A stretch of DNA of 36,788 nucleotides, from positions 1 to 36,788 of the forward strand of contig JADRCO010000343.1 in assembly GCA_021464525.1 (NCBI GenBank), written 5' to 3'. Below the pieces are notes generated by a model. It was given only the letters and a program-made list of their open reading frames with translations. It had not been told where the DNA came from and ran no database searches. Each line of letters begins with the position of its first letter. Position 1 is the stretch's first letter. Shown piece after piece: positions 1 through 11,023 of this stretch. Origin of the DNA: Rhizophagus sp. LPA8_4_AMF (Eukaryota > Glomeromycota > Glomeromycetes > Glomerales > Glomeraceae). Position numbers and translations under genes: made by a program.

Positions 1-30
1 CAGATCATGCTTTAAATAGAAATTTCTTTT

Positions 31-150
31 CAATATTGTACGCAAATAAACTTTTTTGATCAATATTGTACGCAAATAAACTATTGATATCAATATTGAA
101 CGCAAATAAACTTCTCACATCAATATTGAACAATAATAAAAATATCGGTC
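31..150. repeat. 30-bp tandem repeat, four copies
   Basis: Four head-to-tail 30-bp units start at 31, 61, 91 and 121. Each begins CAATATTG(T/A)A, and the first three continue CGCAAATAAACT. The last third of the unit varies, and the fourth copy is diverged after about 11 bases. The array could continue left of the window only in diverged form, since 1-30 does not match. No coding role is visible. Confidence 0.85.
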
Positions 151-2764
151 AAAAAAATTAGCATGATCCTATAGGGCTGTGCGATAATAATTAGAAAAAG
201 CATTGAACCGTAAATCTTATAATAATAAATGTGATGATGAATATCAGATAAATTAATTGTACTGAATTAATTTAAAATTTATAATAAATGATACGTTATC
301 AATTTATATAAACAATATTTCTATAATTAATCTATCATTTCATTTTACCTGGGGATCCTTTTTGGTATGATGTCGACTTAAACATGAATTTTGCCAGATT
401 AATAATTAAAAAACATCACTCAGTAGACTTTTTTTTTTTTAAAAAAAATAATGTAATTTTTTTAGCCTTGATTACTCGAAGCAAAGTGGTTACGTTCAAT
501 ACAACAACAAAATATTAAGAATCAGAAAAAACAAAAATTTTTCGGATAAAATCGTTTACTTGAATTTAAACTTTACGAATTAAATTGAAAAAAAAAGAGA
601 TTTTTTTTCGAAATTTTCCGCTAACTTGTCTATCCGCAAACAAACTGGTTAGATAAGAAAAAAGTTCAAACCCGGTTTAAAGGTAAGGATATATATACAA
701 CGGTATATATCACGGACTTTGCTTTTAACATACCGTTTAGGATAAGGATGGGAAAAATTAAAGATTTTCTATCAATGCACCGAGTTTAGGGGATAAAGAA
801 TAAGAAGATAATTTAGATTTTAAAAGATATTTACCGGAGATTTTACCTTCATAATTTTAGGATATTCATTTATTAACCGGTAAATTAACTTTAAAATTAA
901 GTATCATACTTTGTATTACTTTTGTATTTTAGGGGGAAGGCTGGGGCAAGATGACATTACATTTTTTTGAATTTCCTAAAATAGATGAGGGGAGTCGACA
1001 TCATTTCTGGCCATCATTTGTGAAGAATTCATGAATATATTAATTCCTCCTTACCTTAATAGGTCATAGTTCTATTGTTCCAAAGGTATGTTAGAACATG
1101 GCTGATCTTTTATCAGCGCTGGGGTATAGCTTATTCGATTTTATTCGATTGTATAAAGTTTAATAAAAGAATATGACACTATAATAAATTAAAATTGAAG
1201 CTCGCGTTCGCGTTTACTGTTATATGATTACACATATTACTGCACAATTTCAACAATCAGACTTAATATAATGGATAAATTAACTGTGCTTAATTTCAAG
1301 ATCTATAAATCTTTAAATATTAACCAAACTAATAACGGAAAAATTTCCGTTTAAATTCGGGCCAAATTTAATAGTGTTCAGACCAAATTAGTATATTATT
1401 AACTCCAAAATATGTCATTAGCCATTCTTTATCAAAACATTATTCATAACTTTGACGTAATTATAAAAAATTAATGTAATATATAATGTTATATAATGTC
1501 ATTTCATATCTTTTTAATTATTTCCATTCATTCCTTGTCGAAATATCGAACGGAATTATAGATGAAAATTTTAGCCTGCACTAATCCTTTGTACTAATCC
1601 TTTTAGAGATGGCCCGATTCTAGTGTTACAAGGGCACTTGCATGTTGAATTACAATAATACTTAGATCTTGCATTTGATCTAACCTAATTGTTATTAAAT
1701 GAAAATGCCAAGCAATACTCTATTATTAAACTGCAACATTTTTGGTATTTTTTTCTTGCGCCTAAAATTTATCCCGTATCTTTCTTTTTTTTCGTGTAAA
1801 CTTAAAGCCCAAATTTAGAATTGTTTTATTTATTTCAAAGCTGCATCGACACTTTTGGTAAACATTTGAAAAAAAAATTTCACGAGGAAAAAAAAAAAAA
1901 AAAGAAATAATAATATAAAGATATTCACATTTTATTCTTTTGCGTGTTAATTGGGTTTAATGGTGTCATACCTCGTTGAGAACACATTTGTTAATTGTTT
2001 GTTTTATAATTTATATTGAACGTTTTAATTATAAGCTTAATTATTACAAGTCCCATGATTCTAACTATTTACTATAATGTAAACGTAATAACAATTTTCC
2101 TTTAGAATTGTAAAAAGTCTCTTGGCACTTTTCTTGGCAATTTTCATGGTCTCAGATATGAAACCGTTTATAAAAAAAAAAGGTAAAAAAAAAAAATGAG
2201 GAAAAAAAAAAAATTCTTTTAAATCTGTTAAACAAAAATTTTTTTTTATTCGTGTCAATTATTATTATGTATTTACAGTATATATATTATATTATAAATT
2301 TTAATATTTTTAAATTAAAAAAAAATTATTTTTAGTATTGAGCAAAAAAGTTCTTTCTTTACGAAGAAAATAAAATAATAAAAAAAAAAAATGTCTTATC
2401 TTTTTTGAAGGTAGATGATCAAATAAAATCATAACTTATTTTTTAAAAAGAATGAAAAGATTGACCAGTAAAAAAACACCTTAAAGTTTAAGTTTATATG
2501 CAAGTTATTAGAAAAGAATTATTTTTATTTAATATATTATTAGAAACGAGCAAAATCGTACATATTTAGTTACATAAAGACATAATAAGCCAAGAGTTTC
2601 CATTAATAAATATTATAAATTAATTTTATAACTCCTTGAATCATAATCTTTACATTTAAATCATGACGTATCATAAAATAAAAACAGTTGATCAAGAATT
2701 TAATTAGGTAAAGACCGAACAATACTGTTTATATAATATTAAAAAAATTATAAAAATTTTCTAA
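151..2764. other. AT-rich intergenic DNA, no gene seen
   Basis: About 2.6 kb of very AT-rich sequence with many homopolymer A and T runs. No open frame here shows a recognisable domain, and the one longer minus-strand frame (2061-2258) is poly-F/K translation of T/A tracts. A 12-bp perfect inverted pair, ATGATGTCGACT at 367-378 and its complement at 993-1004, is the only structured signal noticed. It could mark the ends of an old insertion or be chance. Confidence 0.6.
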
Positions 2765-2812
2765 CCAATTATAAATTCTTTAGAATCCTCATTAATATAA
2801 CAGGTATAAAAA
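2765..2812 (+). promoter_or_regulatory. CCAAT and TATA boxes of the chitin deacetylase gene
   Basis: CCAAT at 2765-2769 is followed 36 bp later by TATAAAAA at 2805-2812. The TATA-like box lies about 206 bp before the chosen start codon at 3018. An in-frame ATG also occurs at 2841, but the signal peptide begins only at the ATG at 3018, so the 5' UTR is probably 150-180 nt. Spacing and motifs are seen; function is inferred. Confidence 0.4.
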
Positions 2813-3017
2813 CGTACGAGAATTTTGTGTTACTTCTAAATTGTGTTGTACAATCTTCAATAAATTTTTGAAAAAAAAGTTATATAAATGGCGTGATTCT
2901 TCAATTTTTTCCCTTTATTTTTTAATTACCAAAAAGATTCTGTTGAGCCGGTCAAAAAAGGAAGGGATTAAACCGCATAAATACACCATCTTTTATTCCT
3001 ACAAGAAATTATCAATC

Positions 3018-4304
3018 ATGTATAAATTATTCTCGGCAATATCAATTTTTTTGCTGGCATTATCTACTACAACATTAAACGTCGAAGCACAGCTTAAAGG
3101 ACAATATCCTCCAGTTGATCAACCTCCACCACCCGTAGCTTCTTGGACTGCTCTTGTAGATCAAACGAAATTACCAAAGGCTCCTATTAGACCTATTGGG
3201 TCCGCATGTGCCCCAACTGACGAATTTTGTGTCTGGTCTTGCACAACTTGTGTAAGAGATACTGATTTCGCTTTTTGTCCTAAGAAAGGAGGTAATTAAT
3301 TAAAAATTATTTAATGATTTTTACGTTTTTAATGATTATAATGATTAAACTTTGCTTCAATTTCTTTTCAGAATGGGCTTTAACGTATGATGATGGTCCT
3401 ACGTAAGTATTAATTATAGTTATTACTTGTTAAATTTACATTTCTCATCTTACGCTCACGCATTCACACGTACATATTTTAGAAATAATACATTGAGAGT
3501 TCTTAATGCGCTTAATGCCAGAGGTCTTAAGGCAACTTTCTTTGTAATTGGAAGTAGAGTTTTTGAAAATCCCCAAATTCTCAAACAAGTCGTTGATTCT
3601 GGTAAATTATTATTATAAAACTATAATTATAAAGGATTAATTAATTTATTTTTGTTATTAAATTATTATTAGGTCATCAAATTGGTGTACATACTTGGTC
3701 TCATACAGCTCTTACATCTCAAACTAATGAAGAAATTATAGCTGAAACAAAATGGACAGAAATGGCAATTAAAGAAGCAGTTGGTTTAACACCTAAATGG
3801 TTTAGAGCTCCCCAAGGAGATGCTGATGATAGAGTTCGTGAAATATTAAAACAACTTGGTTATAAATTGGCTTTTTGGAATCATGATACATTTGATTGGG
3901 AATCAAATTCGGATCCAACTTATGATTTGAATTGGATCACAGGGAATTTTTCAATGTGGGTACAGAATACAACTGCAACAACTGGATTTGCTTCTTTAGA
4001 ACATGATGCTTTTGTCAAATCTTCTTCGAAAGCAGAAGCTGCTATGGATATTGTTGTTAATGCCAAATTTAGCCCACAAAGTGCGTCTGTATGTTCGGGT
4101 GATAAACAACCCTATGTTGAAAATGTTACACTTCCTCCATCTAATATTAAAGGACAAAATAATGCTTCCACTAAATCTCCTAGTGGTAAATCATCTAGTG
4201 AACCTACAGTTATTAGCAAAAGTGGCTCAATTTCTGTTGAAAAGAACTTGTTGTTAGGCATTGTATGTGGATTAATAATGATGATTTGGAACCATTTAGT
4301 TTAA
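3018..4304 (+). CDS. Chitin deacetylase (CE4 polysaccharide deacetylase), GPI-anchored type
   Basis: Predicted 351-residue secreted enzyme that removes acetyl groups from chitin in the cell wall. Four exons: 3018-3291, 3372-3402, 3483-3601, 3673-4304, all GT-AG with phases that agree. The start at 3018 is chosen because a clean signal peptide (residues 1 to about 25, ending VEA-Q) follows it; an in-frame ATG at 2841 would bury that signal. CE4 motifs appear in order: TYDDGP (96-101, metal and general-base Asp), HTWSH (148-152, metal His pair), RAPQG (186-190), DTFDWE and LEHD. A Cys-rich stretch precedes motif 1. The Ser/Thr-rich tail ends in a hydrophobic segment (LLLGIVCGLIMMIW), typical of a GPI-attachment signal. 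Family identity is firm; substrate (chitin rather than another acetylated glycan) is inferred from fungal relatives. Confidence 0.93.
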
Positions 4305-6553
4305 TTTCTAAAGCAAAATTGCTAATTTCATAAAAGGACTATTTTTAAAAAAAATTTCGCTTTAGATTTTATTATTAATTAATTAATTTCAACTAATAAT
4401 TTATCAATCAATAATCCATAATTCTTTTTATTATACACTTTTTTAGATTATTTTGCGGGAATTATTTTTATTGAGCATATCAGCATTTTTCCTTTTTTTT
4501 TTCTTCTTTTTTCTTTTCTTACTTTCTTTCTTTAGAAGTAATTTGCTTTATTTTACCGTATATTTTGAATAAAAAAAAAAGTATTTTATAAATAAATTAT
4601 AATTGTGAAATACTGCGCGGACACATTTTTTAGTGTAAATAAATATAATTCTTTCTATTAATTACTTATTCGCACTTTAAACTAAAATTATATATGATCT
4701 TTATTAATATAACAAAGGATGTACAAAAATTTACTAATTTTTTATCATATTATAAATTAAATTTCCCTGAATAATTTTTTTTTTAATTTATTTTTAATTG
4801 ATCGTCCATTATAGAGAAAGATCAAATATTTTAATACTTCGGGGGTTCGGACAATCGCAACATATAAGTATAAGTATATGATTGTTGTATAAAAACGGTA
4901 AGAAAAATCTTTTTCTTTATATTCCGAGACTTTTATTATACATATATTATACAAAAGGAAACTTTAAAAATATTAATAAAAAAATAAATCATGATAAATC
5001 TTTTATCCGCCGTACCGATATAAATCTTTAATTAGGAATAACGGATAATGATTAATGATAGATTTAATAGTATTGATTGAATATGATATTAACAACCAAT
5101 CAATTACCGTAATAAAATTTGTGTAATTCTTGGCTAATGCAAGCCGGTTTTTTTTTTATTTTGCCAAGCTTTTTTTTTTAAAACTGCAAATCGTAAACAA
5201 ATAAACAGATTGTCATCATACTTACGAATCAATACAGGACAATAAGATCCAAAATAACGAAACAAAATCTCTTTATATTTATAAAAACACATGGAAGGCA
5301 TCAAATTTACAATTTTCAAGGCTATTTGTTTGTTCTCTTCTCTATTTTTTTTTTCCTTGTCTTGGCAAATAAGCACGAGTTTTTTTACATGATTCTTTAG
5401 GTTAACAGGGTCAATATTTGGTGTCATTAAATGTACAAGTAGTGTATTTAGAATATTTAGTGTCAGGATAGAATTAGGGCTAATAGCGTTGAGATACTAT
5501 TTACAAACTGCAAAACATTGACTGATATCGAATTGTTGCAATCGTTGCTTTGTATATTAAAAAAATTTCGTTTTTGCATTTTTTGTTTTTGATAAAGATA
5601 AGATTTCGTTATTCTTTTTCTAAATTAATTTCCCAATGCATATTTCTGCATAAATACAGATATACAGAGATTACTTTAAAATTACAAATTATTTTTAGAT
5701 TTATCAAATTTATCATAAAACTTACTAATCATATAATAATTGCAGATCTTTCTAGATAACAGGAAGGCAAGTTCTTGAAATTTGATGAGAATATATATCA
5801 ACTTTGCGATAAATTTTCTTATTTTCGAATAATTGAACACCAATGAACTTTGCAAATATCATTCAGACAAATTGTATCATGTATTGCATTCATTGTATCA
5901 TGTAATTGTATCATGTATCGTATCATGTTCAAAACTATCTCATTTTTAAGGGTATAAGATATTAAAAATATAGTCTAATAGAGATCGGGAAGATTTTAAC
6001 TATAATAATTAAAATTATTTATTGTAAACGATTAATATCATGATCGATCATTCATTAATCGCTTTGCATTATTCGTAAAAAAAAAAAAAAAAAAAGTTGG
6101 ATTTATAAGGGATTATCTTGAAAAAAACCTGTATCATTTAATATTACGTTATAAATATATGATCAATGTTAGTAAGCTTATTCAATTGATCCTTTAACAA
6201 TAACGTAATGAAACTTTAAATCTTTTTTTAGGAAAAAAAATAATTTTATACTATAAATACAGTATATCGTTATATATATTCAATAAACTTAATTGGTAAC
6301 TTTAAACGAAAGGTTTCGTCGATCATATGACAATCCCAATCAAACATAAATCAATAAATCATGTAATTATGTGGGAGTGAAAATTTTGTTGCAAGGGTTA
6401 ACATCATTTAATCTTAATAATTAAATTATTTTGAAATTTTCTAAAATTTATTAAATTTGAATTAATATTGATTCCATTTTACTATTTGGAATAAATTTCA
6501 ATTGATTTTTAAATAATCTTGGCAGTATATGACTTTTTCATTTTAAAAATACT
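4305..6553. other. Gene-poor AT-rich DNA
   Basis: Over 2 kb with no recognisable gene. A T-rich tract (about 4490-4545) follows the deacetylase. A minus-strand open frame at 5134-5427 (97 codons, Lys-rich) has no domain I recognise and is probably chance. At about 5871-5928 the word TTGTATCATGTA recurs three to four times at irregular spacing, a small degenerate repeat. Nothing else is supported. Confidence 0.5.
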
Positions 6554-7668
6554 GGCGCAGTATCAGCATGTGATCATGTGATTTGTGACACCGAATAAAT
6601 CAGTTTTCGTTTTTTAACTCGTTTTTTAGCTACGCGTTCACAAATTATCAGTGTTTCGGTCTGAAAGTCTGAAAGAAGACCGGCGTATCGAGGGTGGTGA
6701 CATCGTTGAATGGTTACGTGTCGATGCTTGCACTCTAAGTGTTTCATTGATAAAGATGGTTTTGGCCAGTAGGCGCATTTCTTCGAATGGTCCACCCCAT
6801 TGCCACCACGCAACGACCTGTTTTAGTCTGTGTGGACATTTCTGTCGTGTTTCGATATTTAGTCGGTGTTCAAGGGTTGACTATCGTTGGGCAGTTGTGT
6901 GGCGACGGAATTATTCGTTGAAAAGATACGATTCAGTAGGCGCACTTCTCGAATGGTCACTTTTCTGCCACTATGCAACGACACTTCAGTTATGTCTTCG
7001 GCATCCGGCCGAGCGCAATCATTAATCTATATTTTACTACAATTAAAAGTCTTAATTTCCAAGTTCCACATGAAAGGTATAAGTACACAATCACGTATAT
7101 TCAAGCATCGTTAAATATACAGATTAAAAGTAAAGCACGAAAACTTTATTGATTTTTTTAAGATGAATAATGGTAGAAGTAGCGAGCATAATATGATGCC
7201 ATCAAAGAGGGAGTGAGTACGTGGATCCTAGGCCATTTAATGTGAGTCCCAGCATCACATTTGCTCTCACAGGTTTCTTAGAAACTTCTATACTAATCGT
7301 TTTTTTCATATCACTATTATTATTCCCACATCCTCATCCTTTTCTACAAACACGAAATAAACTGTCTACAAAATTTTCGCCAATCTAAATCACTCTTGTC
7401 CATATAATTTATATAGAAAGTATCGATTTTAACTAAGTTCCGCAAAAGAACTTCCAGTAATTCCAAACCTACAGCGTAATTTTAGAGATTAGCAGTGTGA
7501 TAAAAAATAAGCGATGCAATGTTACTAATTCTCTTACCGTTACATCTCATTTTTAGAACATTACAGTCCGCTTCCTTTAAAGCACAATACTGCGCCAAGT
7601 ATCAGAAATTCGACCAAAAAATTACTGCGCTGAAGATGTCACGGAGAATTAGTTCATGAAACTGCGCC
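6554..7668. mobile_element. GC-rich island, possible non-autonomous transposon with short inverted ends
   Basis: The core (about 6600-7030) is visibly richer in G and C than the surrounding AT-rich DNA. It contains two degenerate direct copies of a unit of roughly 165 bp: CAGTAGGCGCA near 6767 and again near 6936, each followed by TTCGAATGG or CTCGAATGG and a GCAACGAC word. The island is bracketed by GGCGCAGTATCA at 6554-6565 and the complement of GGCGCAGTTTCA at 7657-7668 (11 of 12 matching), like short terminal inverted repeats. ACTGCGC(C/T) recurs at 7589, 7624 and 7661 with 35-37 bp spacing. Open frames in the core (6651-7025 plus, 6574-6813 minus) show no known domain. No clear target-site duplication is seen, so element status and ends are tentative. 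Confidence 0.35.
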
Positions 7669-8983
7669 TATAGCACGCGTGATGACGAAAAAAATTTTTT
7701 ATTATTATACACAATCTATTGAACAAATAAATGCAAATAAAACCCAAAATTTTACTATTATTTTAAAATTTTAAAGTTTTTCTTTTTAAAAATAAATGAA
7801 TTAGATTCTACTTATATATTATATTGTAAATTCTTATTAAAGATTTCAATTTATTATTACCAAATAGATTTATTACTTAAATATATAATTGAAATAAAGA
7901 TTAATTAACAATTAATTTAGTTAACAGTTAATTATAATTAAATAATTAATGATGAATATAAATTGATTAATTATTTATTTTTTTTCAATTTGATAAAAAA
8001 TACTTTAAAAATATTAATGTATAAAATTAAACAAAAAATAATAATAAAAAAATAACTTTATATATTTATTAATATAATTATTATTTAAAGTTTTTAATAG
8101 AACTACTTTTTTTTACAATTGCAAAATCAGAAATGCACATCCCGCCCATCAATAATATCAATAATAAAGTATTATCTATGAGTAGCTTCTATGACTTGAA
8201 AAATAAATCACATCTGGTTTTTCAAATTTCAGTATAGATATCTAAGTGCAAATTGTAAATGAAATTGATAATAAATTTTTGATCAATTTTTTTGACTTGA
8301 TTGCTATCTCAAATGAGCTAATAATTCATTTAGGATTAGATTTAAAAGAAATGTTAATAGATGTTTGTTTTCAATCTATAATATTGTAAAGAGTGAAATG
8401 TTTAAAAATATTAGATAATACAAAATCCAAATAAAATATTAATTTACAAATTACAATTGCTTATATTTATATATCTAAAATGAATATTGTTGTTTATATG
8501 AAGATGAACAATAAGATCTTGAATTTTAACTAATACAAGTATTGTTATTTTTAGCCAAGGTATTATTTACCCTAATTTATAATCTACTTATAGCTATATT
8601 TTCAAGTTGCCAAATAGGAGAAAATTTGCAAGCAACTATAAAATAATATTTACGATAAAGTAAATTACGATATATTTATAATGTAAGATTGTAATTACTA
8701 AACTATTATTACATTCAATTTTTACAAAAAAAGTAATTACAGACTAGGAAATGTGAGTTTGCAAAATATAAGTATAATCTAATCTATAATTATCTATTTA
8801 CTAAAATTTTCACTAAATATTTTTAAATTAATTATCACCTGTCATACCGATAGATTCAACTATTCATCTCAATCAAATCTAAAATTTAAACCCAAAAATA
8901 TTAGTTATCATTAATTAAAATGTTAATAAAGTGATTTAATGTGCTTACATTCAATTTGCAGTTTTTGCAATAAGAAATGTGTA
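7669..8983. other. AT-rich intergenic DNA, no gene seen
   Basis: About 1.3 kb, extremely AT-rich from about 7690 to 8100 and again to 8980. No open frame of note and no RNA gene recognised. It holds the 3' flank of the minus-strand ICT1 gene, whose stop codon is at 8984-8986. Confidence 0.55.
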
Positions 8984-9994
8984 TTAATCATAATCTTTGG
9001 TGCGACGAGAAGATTTTCTTTCTGATCTATATTGTTTGTCCGTTCTTCTTCTATTGTTTTCAGCTTTCTTCCTAATCATACATTAAAAGTAAAATTATAA
9101 AACATATCTATCCATCAGTTTTTTTTTTAATATTATTATACATACAATTGTTCGATTCTTTTCAGAGTTTCTTCACTTGGGGCTTTTGGTATTTCAGCAG
9201 CCTTCAAAATAATTTCATACAATTTATCAACACAATCTTCAATGTTTTTAATTTGAGAACGGGATTTATCTGAAGTTATCATGATTTCTCCTTTTTTATT
9301 AAGTCGATTTGATTCCTATTTTTAAAACATGGTTAGTTTATTGCTGGAGGATATGTATTATTATAATTAATTAAGCGGAATTTACTTGAATTTCTAGTTT
9401 TTTCCTAGCGTATTCTGGTATCCATGTAGCTTCATTTAAATTAAATCTCATATCAACCTTTGTATTAACTTTGAAAGAAAAAAAAATCAAAAGATTAAAC
9501 ATTAAATGAAAGATGAATATTAAAAAAAAAAACCTGAAATGTTATTAATTTACCTTTATTCACATTTTGTCCTCCAGGTCCACTACTCCGTGCAAAAGTA
9601 AATGTTATCAAATCTAACAAAGTCAAATTCTTTTTAATATAAAGAAAAACAAAAATAAGAAATGCATTAATGATCAATAATTTTTACCTTTTGGAATTTT
9701 ATCTTTTGTAAATTTTTTTAACCATCGTTCAGCTTGTTCTATCTCTTTCGGAGTATCTAAACTAGATATCGATCTTTTTATAGTATTAAATAAAGGAAAT
9801 ATAATTGAAAAATCTTTAAGAATTCTGGTTAAAGGGAAGAGTTTTTGTGTTTGTGTTCTCGTTTGCGTTATTGATTTTGATAATGTTGATAAAGAATAAT
9901 TTCTTTTATAAATATTTGTTGAATAGATAAAAGAACCTAATTTTATATAAGATACTTTTAGTACGCGTTGATAACTAAACGATTTCGGTAACAT
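8984..9994 (-). CDS. ICT1/MRPL58-type mitochondrial peptidyl-tRNA hydrolase (ribosome rescue)
   Basis: Predicted 235-residue mitochondrial release-factor-like protein that hydrolyses peptidyl-tRNA on stalled mitoribosomes. Five exons on the minus strand: 9994-9688, 9613-9554, 9468-9386, 9315-9146, 9071-8984; all GT-AG, and the phases join correctly. The diagnostic SSGPGGQNVNK segment has its GGQ at residues 116-118. It is followed by the family block with NRLNKKGEIMITSDKSR and a basic tail (RRRTDKQYRSERK...SRR) of the kind that enters the mRNA channel in ICT1. The first ~95 residues are rich in Ser, Lys, Arg and Tyr with almost no acid, as expected for a mitochondrial presequence. It lacks the codon-recognition domain of full release factors. 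It diverges from the FMC1 gene across 111 bp. Identity is well supported by the alignable C-terminal half. Confidence 0.92.
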
Positions 9995-10105
9995 TTTTTT
10001 CTAACATTTGGAAAAGCTGTGAAATTTATCGAATTATGCATTGTCGATCCCCATACTATAAGAACGTGACATGATCGTTGAAATTTTTTTTTTTTTTTAA
10101 AAAAA
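9995..10105. promoter_or_regulatory. Shared ICT1-FMC1 divergent promoter gap
   Basis: Only 111 bp separate the two start codons (9994 minus, 10106 plus), so both promoters must lie here or overlap the genes. The gap contains a T/A tract next to the FMC1 start and a slightly more GC-balanced centre (10040-10080). No canonical TATA box is obvious. A bidirectional promoter is inferred from the spacing only. Confidence 0.45.
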
Positions 10106-10660
10106 ATGAGCAGTAAACAGTTAATTTTGTCAACGTATCGTCAATTATTAAAAGAAGTTGACAAGCAGGTATTTTAAAAAAAAAAATTATGATTTCAAAT
10201 GAAAATTTTATTAAAAAATTTCTTCTATTCACAATGAAAGTTCACATATCGGAATAATAATAAATTATGGAGAGAAGAAGTAATAAGTACATATCAAAAA
10301 AATCGCGACTTATCAAATAAAGAAGAGATTGAAAATTTGACAAAATACGCGCTAGATATATTAAGTTTCTTGAGAAGTAGGCAAAAATACAATGTAAGTA
10401 AAATTTGGTTTTTAATCATCGTTTTACTTATTAATTAAAAAAAACCATAAATATTTAAGGAGCTCTTGGAATTAAACAATCCAGTTCATGGATATTCTGA
10501 TCAAAAACGTATTGAATTGACAGCAAATCGGGTTGGTTTGAAATTACCAATAGTCCCTCTTGCTAAAGTACTCAATGAAGAAGAACTCAAACAAACTATT
10601 AACGAAAAAGATGTTTATACTGAAACTGACAAAGGTGAAATTTTTTATGTTAAAAAGTGA
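10106..10660 (+). CDS. FMC1-like mitochondrial F1-ATPase assembly factor (LYR-like)
   Basis: Predicted 138-residue protein in three exons: 10106-10168, 10241-10393, 10460-10660, all GT-AG and phase 0. The N-terminus (LSTYRQLLKEVDKQ) resembles the first helix of LYR/FMC1 proteins. The middle is a helical charged region ending in LDILSFLRSRQKY. The C-terminal block ELLELNNP...RIELTANRVGLKLP closely fits the FMC1 signature (NPG...LTARRVGLDLP in other fungi). FMC1 helps assemble the mitochondrial F1 sector, in yeast together with Atp12. Length fits the family. No obvious cleavable presequence is seen, which is usual for LYR-like proteins. Homology is judged from memory of the family, so some uncertainty remains. 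Confidence 0.8.
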
Positions 10661-10933
10661 TAAAAATAATTCATAACTGAAAAAGTAGTAAATCCTAGAA
10701 TATCTAATTTAATAATAAGTACAGTATAAAAAAAAAGTTGTTTTAATTAATAAAGTAATAACGTTTCCTAATCACTAAATATTTCGTTAATTTTTTTGAT
10801 TTTATAATAAATTGTATTGTAATATATCGTCGAATCTCTTAGTTTCAGAGAGGATCGTAAAGTTCATCTTTTTTTTTAAACCAAAATGTCCGAAACGAAA
10901 AAAAAAATTATGAAATTTTGTCTTTTTTATCCG

Positions 10934-10984
10934 CCAATCAAATCCAGACACATTAGTGCTTTAAAAAAAATTGACTATAAATAG
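10934..10984 (+). promoter_or_regulatory. CCAAT plus TATAAATAG core promoter of MCD4
   Basis: CCAAT lies at 10934-10938 and a near-consensus TATAAATAG at 10976-10984, 40 bp before the start codon at 11024. If the TATA box sets transcription about 30 bp downstream, the 5' UTR would be only about 15-20 nt. The rest of the 10661-11023 gap is A/T-rich 3' UTR of FMC1 with homopolymer tracts. Confidence 0.5.
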
Positions 10985-11023
10985 GCGTAAAAATTTGATC
11001 TTTCTCTATACATTCATATAGTT

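Noticed and set aside
2061-2258. 65-codon minus-strand open frame
   Set aside because: Its translation is mostly Phe and Lys from homopolymer tracts, with no domain or splice context.
2841-3017. Upstream in-frame ATG of the chitin deacetylase
   Set aside because: Starting there would place the signal peptide 60 residues inside the protein, unlike secreted relatives.
5134-5427. 97-codon minus-strand open frame in the gene desert
   Set aside because: Lys-rich, no recognisable domain, no promoter or splice pattern seen; chance openness is the simpler reading, though a small unknown gene cannot be excluded.
6551-6575. TGGCGCAGTAT as a tRNA-type box A of a SINE
   Set aside because: No matching box B at the usual distance and no tRNA fold seen.
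6651-7025. 124-codon open frame in the GC-rich island
   Set aside because: It spans two diverged copies of a non-coding-looking direct repeat, and the two halves do not translate to similar peptides in register.
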